Below are positions 59,978 to 64,000 of a stretch of 64,000 nt of DNA, piece by piece. The notes beneath the pieces were generated by a model. That model ran no database searches and was not told the origin of the DNA. It was given only the letters and a program-made list of their open reading frames with translations. The position numbers and the translations under genes were made by a program. This stretch comes from Acidobacteriota bacterium. GTDB taxonomy: Bacteria; Acidobacteriota; Terriglobia; Terriglobales; Acidobacteriaceae. The number at the start of each line of letters is the position of its first letter. The first letter of the stretch is position 1. The stretch is from contig JABCZL010000002.1 in assembly GCA_013289685.1 (NCBI GenBank), positions 372,001 to 436,000 on the forward strand, in the 5' to 3' direction.

Positions 59978-62380
59978 ATGAAGAGCAGATTCATGGCAAG
60001 TTTGGCAGTCTTAACTTTGGCACTATCAAGCGCGTTGTCGATCAGCGCGCTGGCGCAAACCACCGAGGAAGGTCCGGCGCCCTCGGATCAGCCCAGCGCC
60101 CCGATGGAGATGGGGCAACCGGGGCCGGGTCAAACGGGGCAGGGTCAAACGAATCAAGACCAAACGGCGCAAGATCAGGCTGGCCCGCAGGCACAGCCCA
60201 CCGAAGCGCAGCCTGGTGGACCATCGGGCGAGGCTCCGGCAAAGACGGACCAGGGCGTGGCGCGCATCAGCCTGATTCACGGCGACGTCTCCACGCAGCG
60301 CGGTGATTCCGGCGACTGGTCGGCAGTCGTATTGAATCAGCCGGTCATGACCGGCGACAAAGTTTCGACCGGCGACAGCGCGCGGGCGGAATTGCAGCTC
60401 GACTTCGCCAATATTCTTCGCCTGGGCCCAAACTCCAAGGTCAACATCGCGAACCTGACGCAGAAAGACATTCAGATTCAGTTGGGCCAGGGCATCCTGA
60501 ACTTCACGGTTTCGAAAGACAGCGAAGCCGAGCCTGAGATCGATACTCCGAACGTGTCCGTCCATCCCGCGCATCATGATGGCGTGTTCCGCGTCGAAGT
60601 GCGGCCGGATGGCGACACGATCGTGATCGTGCGCCAGGGCGAAGCGCAGATTGCCACGCCGCAGGGCAGCGCTGAAGTCCGCAGCGGAGAAATGGCTACC
60701 GTGCGCGGCAACGCCGATTCCGCGCAGTACAAGGTTTCGCAGGCTCCCGATCGTGACGATTGGGATCGCTGGAACAGCGACCGCGATCACATGATCCGCA
60801 ACGCCAGCTCGTGGCATCACACCAACAAGTACTACACCGGATCGCAGGATCTGGACGCGTATGGCCGGTGGCAGAACGTTCCTGACTACGGCGATGTGTG
60901 GGTCCCCAACGAGTCGGATGACTGGGCTCCGTATCGCAACGGCAACTGGACCTATGAACCCACCTACGGCTGGACTTGGGTTGGCGCCGAGCCCTGGGGC
61001 TGGGCGCCGTATCACTACGGTCGCTGGTTCTGGTACGGCAATTCGTGGGCGTGGTGGCCTGGTCCGGTATATGCGGGCTACAACCCCTTCTGGGCGCCGG
61101 CTTACGTGTCGTTCTGGGGATGGGGCGGAGGTTTTGGTTTCGGCTTTGGATATGGTGGGTGGGGTGGATTCGGCTGGCTTCCGATCGGACCGTGCGACTA
61201 CTTCCATCCGTGGTGGGGTGGATACCGCGGCCGGTTCGGATGGGCTGGGCGTGGCGGCTTTAACCGCTACGGCGGCTTCCGGCCGCTGCACAGCGGAAAC
61301 CGTTTTTCGAACATCGCGCACATGCATGACGCCCATATTGGCCGGGCTCTGTCGACGGTCAATGCAGGACATTTCGGCGCAGGCCGGGTGACGGCGGCTG
61401 CGGCAAGCCGTGAGCAGATTAATGGAGCTCGCATGATGGCGGGCAATCTGCCCGTGGTTCCAACGCGCGCGAGTTTGTCGGCGAGCGGGCGCGCGGCGGC
61501 GCCGTCCACGGTGCGCAACGGCGGTCCGCAGCGTTTCTACGGATCGGTACACAACACCGCTTCGCGGCCGCAGTCGTTTCAGCAGCAGACGGCTAATCTG
61601 CGGCAGACCATGCAGCAGAACCATGTGGGCGCGATTCCAGCTGGCGGCCGCGTGGGCGGCGAATCAATGGCCCGTGGTACGCCTGCTACAGGCACGATGC
61701 AACGACCCAGCGCCGGCACACTCTCGAACCGGGAGACGAACAACTCCGGAATGAGGAGTGCGGGAAATTCGCCATCGTCGGCACAGAACGAAAACCGTGG
61801 CGTAGCGCGTCCGTTTAATCCGCCGAGCAGCGGCACTCGTTCGCCGGCTTCGGTGGGATCGGAACGGACGAATGCAGGCTCCGGAATGGAACCGCAGCGC
61901 GGCACGATGCAATCTGCTCCCGCTGGCAACCGTGACGGATTCCGGCCGTTCACGCCGCCATCGGGTAATGTGTCGCGCGGCGAATCGAGCGCCCCGGCAG
62001 CCCGCGGCAGCAGCGGCACTTACTGGAATCGGACGGCCCCGAGTTCGATAGAGCGCGGCGGCAACGGTTCGTACTCGGGCGGCTACGGGCGCGCGCCCGG
62101 ATCATCATCCCGCCCGCAGTTGGATATGCGGCAGCCGATCGTGCGCTCTCCGTCGTATGGCGGCTATCCGCGCGGAGGCAGCGGTGGCTATCATGCTCCG
62201 GTCTATCGCGCTCCAACCTATCGCGCTCCGAGTTACGGAGGCTCGCATGGAGCACCCAGCTCCGGTGGTTCGCGCGGCGGCGGCCACGTGAGTGCGCCGA
62301 GCGGTGGTGGACACTCCTCCGGCGGCGGTGGCGGCCATTCCAGCGGGGGCGGTGGACACTCCAGTGGTGGGCATCGCTAG
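59978..62380 (+). CDS. FecR/DUF6600 Trp-rich envelope protein 2
   Basis: This 800-residue protein has a signal peptide (about 6-31, ...SALSISALAQ), then a low-complexity Gln/Gly/Pro segment (GQTGQGQTNQDQTAQDQAGP). A FecR-like domain follows (about 85-250, VARISLIHGDVSTQRGDSGD, VMTGDKVSTGDSARAEL). Next is a Trp-rich DUF6600 region (about 300-400; GWTWVGAEPWGWAPYHYGRW), and a long C-terminal Gly/Ser/Pro/Arg-rich tail ending in histidine-glycine-serine repeats (GGHSSGGGGGHSSGGGGHSS). Paralogue of 50213. The ATG at 59978 follows GAGGTGG. The tail could bind metal or polyanion; this is a guess. Confidence 0.9.
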   Translation: MKSRFMASLAVLTLALSSALSISALAQTTEEGPAPSDQPSAPMEMGQPGPGQTGQGQTNQDQTAQDQAGPQAQPTEAQPGGPSGEAPAKTDQGVARISLIHGDVSTQRGDSGDWSAVVLNQPVMTGDKVSTGDSARAELQLDFANILRLGPNSKVNIANLTQKDIQIQLGQGILNFTVSKDSEAEPEIDTPNVSVHPAHHDGVFRVEVRPDGDTIVIVRQGEAQIATPQGSAEVRSGEMATVRGNADSAQYKVSQAPDRDDWDRWNSDRDHMIRNASSWHHTNKYYTGSQDLDAYGRWQNVPDYGDVWVPNESDDWAPYRNGNWTYEPTYGWTWVGAEPWGWAPYHYGRWFWYGNSWAWWPGPVYAGYNPFWAPAYVSFWGWGGGFGFGFGYGGWGGFGWLPIGPCDYFHPWWGGYRGRFGWAGRGGFNRYGGFRPLHSGNRFSNIAHMHDAHIGRALSTVNAGHFGAGRVTAAAASREQINGARMMAGNLPVVPTRASLSASGRAAAPSTVRNGGPQRFYGSVHNTASRPQSFQQQTANLRQTMQQNHVGAIPAGGRVGGESMARGTPATGTMQRPSAGTLSNRETNNSGMRSAGNSPSSAQNENRGVARPFNPPSSGTRSPASVGSERTNAGSGMEPQRGTMQSAPAGNRDGFRPFTPPSGNVSRGESSAPAARGSSGTYWNRTAPSSIERGGNGSYSGGYGRAPGSSSRPQLDMRQPIVRSPSYGGYPRGGSGGYHAPVYRAPTYRAPSYGGSHGAPSSGGSRGGGHVSAPSGGGHSSGGGGGHSSGGGGHSSGGHR

Positions 62381-62385
62381 TCGCT

Positions 62386-62411
62386 GGAGACGTTGCCGGC
62401 ACCGTCTCTAC
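62386..62411. repeat. Short GTAGAGACGTTGC-family palindrome after FecR/DUF6600 protein 2
   Basis: GGAGACGTTGCCGGCACCGT then CTCTAC is a shortened relative of 24615-24708 and 19917-19995, 5 nt after the stop. Confidence 0.55.
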
Positions 62412-62462
62412 GGAAAAGTTGCTGTAAGAAGTGCTGTAAACGAAGTGAAGAACAGAGGCGAG

Positions 62463-62490
62463 AAGGGCGTGCTAAACGGCACGCCCTTTC
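62463..62490 (+). terminator. Hairpin terminator between convergent genes
   Basis: AAGGGCGTGC (62463-62472) pairs with GCACGCCCTT (62479-62488) around a 6-nt loop and is followed by TCTCATT. A weak T-tract on the plus strand and AAGG on the other suggest it serves mainly the plus-strand gene. Confidence 0.7.
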
Positions 62491-62503
62491 TCATTCCTGA
62501 GAA

Positions 62504-63223
62504 TTACGGTCTGGCATACGCGGGGCTGTCGGGGTCGGGACGGTCGTAATCGTGTCCATACTTGTTCTTGTGGGCGAGCGTGACATCGGTCTCCGTCAGG
62601 GTAAAGGTTCCGAGCGAAGTATCTGCTGGAGCGACCGTAATCTCGTGGTTCAGGGCGCGGAGCGCGTCGGACGCGACCGAAGTGTGAAAAACCTGTAACT
62701 GGTAGCGGCCCGGCGGAACGTTGGGAATCGTAAGGTCCCCGTGCGCATCGGAGACGGCGTAGTACGGCGTTGGCAGAGCGATAACCACTGCACTCATCTG
62801 TTCGTGAATGTTGCAGAAGATGAACGAAACGCCGGGCTTGTCGAACTGGACGAAGCGCGTGGTTCCGCTCTCATAGAGTCCAAGATCGAAGCGCTGGCCT
62901 TCGAACAGCGAAAAAACATTGTGGAAGAACGGATCGTGGTTGGGAAACTCCACTTTGCCGCCCACAGGAACTACCAGAAGCGACGGCTGGAAGCTCTTGT
63001 TCTTCTGCACCAGTTGCGGGATGTGGGAAGCGTCCTGTTGGGGTGGTGCAAGGCTCGAGCCGATAGGCGTCAGCCATACGACCGCCTGTGAAGCGTTCGC
63101 CAGGGGATGACCGTTCCGGGTCAGCTGCACATGCCCCTTCAGCGATTGCTGTGCCGCCGCGCGCCCAGCTACCGCCAGCATTACGAGGAGCGAAAGTCCA
63201 ACCTTGATCGTGCGAGTGCTCAA
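62504..63223 (-). CDS. Exported cupredoxin-like protein
   Basis: This 239-residue protein has a signal peptide (about 1-24). A plastocyanin-like domain at about 80-155 shows VVPVGGKVEFPNHDPFFHNV, FDLGLYESGTTRFVQFDKPG and VSFIFCNIHEQMSAVV. The ligand order His-Cys-His-Met of a type 1 copper site can be read as H (FFHNVF), C, H, M (FCNIHEQM). A carboxypeptidase-regulatory-like beta domain follows (ISDAHGDLTIPNVPPGRYQL). It starts on the last base of the barrel gene's stop (ATGA overlap), so the two are coupled. Confidence 0.88.
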   Translation of the reverse strand: MSTRTIKVGLSLLVMLAVAGRAAAQQSLKGHVQLTRNGHPLANASQAVVWLTPIGSSLAPPQQDASHIPQLVQKNKSFQPSLLVVPVGGKVEFPNHDPFFHNVFSLFEGQRFDLGLYESGTTRFVQFDKPGVSFIFCNIHEQMSAVVIALPTPYYAVSDAHGDLTIPNVPPGRYQLQVFHTSVASDALRALNHEITVAPADTSLGTFTLTETDVTLAHKNKYGHDYDRPDPDSPAYARP

Positions 63224-64000
63224 AACAAGATCCCCACCGCAAGGTTGACCTGGTTGGTCACGTTGCTGCTGCTATAGACGGGGAAGGTGCGCAATCGTTT
63301 GAACTCCGCGGCCAGCACCAGGTCGGATCGAGGACGAAACACAACATTGCCCAGCGCGCCGCGATTGCGTCCCAGAATCATCCCACCATTATTGGCATCG
63401 GTGGCGAAGCCGCGGACGTCGCTGGCAAAGGCATCGTCTTCCGCAATGGCGCCGTTGAACTCCAGCTTCGGAGTCACATAGAACTTAAGCTGGCTCCATC
63501 CGCCGGCGGTGTCGAGACCGCGGATCGGAGTGCCGCGGAACATGGGGTCGCCACCGTACAGAATAGAAGTTCCGATCGCGCCGCCGAGCCCGCCAATTCC
63601 GCGGCCGCGATAAAACTCACCCGACAGACTCAAGCGGGCGATAATGGGAACCTGCCAATCTGCCATACCCGACCAGGCGTCGACGTTACGCCCCCAAGGC
63701 CAAGCCTGGCGGCCATAGTAGCCGGCGACTCCCAGGCTAAGCGGATGTTCTTGCACGGAACGTGACCAGGCCGTGCGGAACGCATAAGCCGGCTGGCCGG
63801 ACATTTCTCCGGCTTGCGCGGAGCGGTTGAATGAAATGTAGGTCGGTTCCCAATCGAGGTTGTCGAGAACTCCCGCCTGCAGGGTCAAAGTCTGCTGGTC
63901 GGAGAGTGAGAAGCGGTGCTCGACTCGCAGTTGTGGCGTCCAGGCCCAAAGGTTGCCGGCAAAGGCAAACGCAGGAGTGGCCAGTGAGGCGTACGAAGTG
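63220..64000 (-). CDS. Outer-membrane beta-barrel protein, partial (cut by window end)
   Basis: The frame is open from the window edge to a stop at 63220, giving about 259 residues of the C-terminal part. Aromatic, alternating strands (LWAWTPQLRVEHRFSLSDQQ, YISFNRSAQAGEMSGQPAYA, LSLGVAGYYGRQAWPWGRNV) and the ending NLAVGILF with terminal phenylalanine indicate an outer-membrane barrel. It is coupled to the downstream cupredoxin-like gene, suggesting joint export or electron-transfer/copper work. The start lies beyond 64000. Confidence 0.82.
   Translation of the reverse strand, partial: TSYASLATPAFAFAGNLWAWTPQLRVEHRFSLSDQQTLTLQAGVLDNLDWEPTYISFNRSAQAGEMSGQPAYAFRTAWSRSVQEHPLSLGVAGYYGRQAWPWGRNVDAWSGMADWQVPIIARLSLSGEFYRGRGIGGLGGAIGTSILYGGDPMFRGTPIRGLDTAGGWSQLKFYVTPKLEFNGAIAEDDAFASDVRGFATDANNGGMILGRNRGALGNVVFRPRSDLVLAAEFKRLRTFPVYSSSNVTNQVNLAVGILF

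Noticed and set aside
1..64000. tRNA or rRNA genes
   Set aside because: I looked for cloverleaf signatures and conserved rRNA stretches by eye in the gaps and found none; a short tRNA could still be missed without a covariance search.

Overview
The window looks like chromosomal DNA of a GC-rich, Gram-negative, free-living Acidobacteriota bacterium (Terriglobia/Koribacter-like). The support is family content rather than any single marker. There are two tandem VWFA-domain secreted proteins of the acidobacterial type, an 800-residue FtsX/MacB-type orphan permease, two FecR/DUF6600 Trp-rich envelope proteins, many signal-peptide proteins of no known function, and numerous dispersed palindromic repeats in the gaps. 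I see no rRNA, tRNA, CRISPR array, prophage or insertion sequence.

Layout. 1-4.6 kb: the edge of a probable trigger factor gene, a decayed small membrane-protein gene, a three-repeat secreted protein, a VOC protein and a Tat-exported SelA-fold PLP enzyme. 4.7-9.5 kb: type 5 uracil-DNA glycosylase, an ECF sigma / membrane anti-sigma / secreted protein operon, murB and a bacilliredoxin. 9.5-13.5 kb: VOC protein, YVTN propeller, a Phd/PIN toxin-antitoxin pair, a TonB-domain protein and DAHP synthase. 13.7-22.4 kb: two zinc alcohol dehydrogenases, leuS, a membrane protein carrying an embedded repeat, and guaA. 22.7-29.4 kb: cupin, secreted proteins, SDR, Dph6-like ATPase, LacD-type aldolase and two more toxin-antitoxin modules (Phd/PIN and AbrB/PIN) with readable promoters and operators. 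29.5-36.3 kb: aldehyde dehydrogenase, then a minus-strand run DUF1015 - zinc ribbon - amidase - GerMN - rph. 36.6-41 kb: tandem VWFA proteins, and a porin followed by a PstS-like/TonB fusion. 41-47.3 kb: cysteine/cystathionine synthase, cystathionine gamma-synthase/lyase, cutA, phosphohexomutase, FtsB-like protein and thiG. 47.4-64 kb: long-chain acyl-CoA ligase, a probable selenocysteine peroxiredoxin, FecR/DUF6600 protein 1, an NtrB/NtrC-like two-component pair, a YdjC-type deacetylase, an alpha/beta hydrolase, the permease, FecR/DUF6600 protein 2 behind a near-consensus sigma-54 promoter, and a cupredoxin-like protein with an outer-membrane barrel cut by the window end.

The most notable item is at 49404-49979. 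An exported peroxiredoxin reading frame is interrupted by one TGA exactly at the peroxidatic cysteine. The TGA is followed 17 nt later by an 8-bp perfect hairpin with spacing and a loop G compatible with a bacterial SECIS element. This predicts a selenoprotein that routine annotation would split into two fragments. A second theme is repeats that interact with genes: a palindromic element sits in-frame inside the membrane protein at 19568-20644, and the same family supplies the stop codon of the SDR gene at 24705. A third theme is short tandem operator-like arrays (3-4 units of 13-14 bp) ahead of envelope and toxin-antitoxin genes.

Operons inferred from spacing: sigma/anti-sigma/secreted protein (7463 to 5609), 11861 to 11197, 26173 to 24705, 34925 to 32539, 40908 to 38959, 43902 to 45818, 52402 to 55141, and 64000 to 62504.
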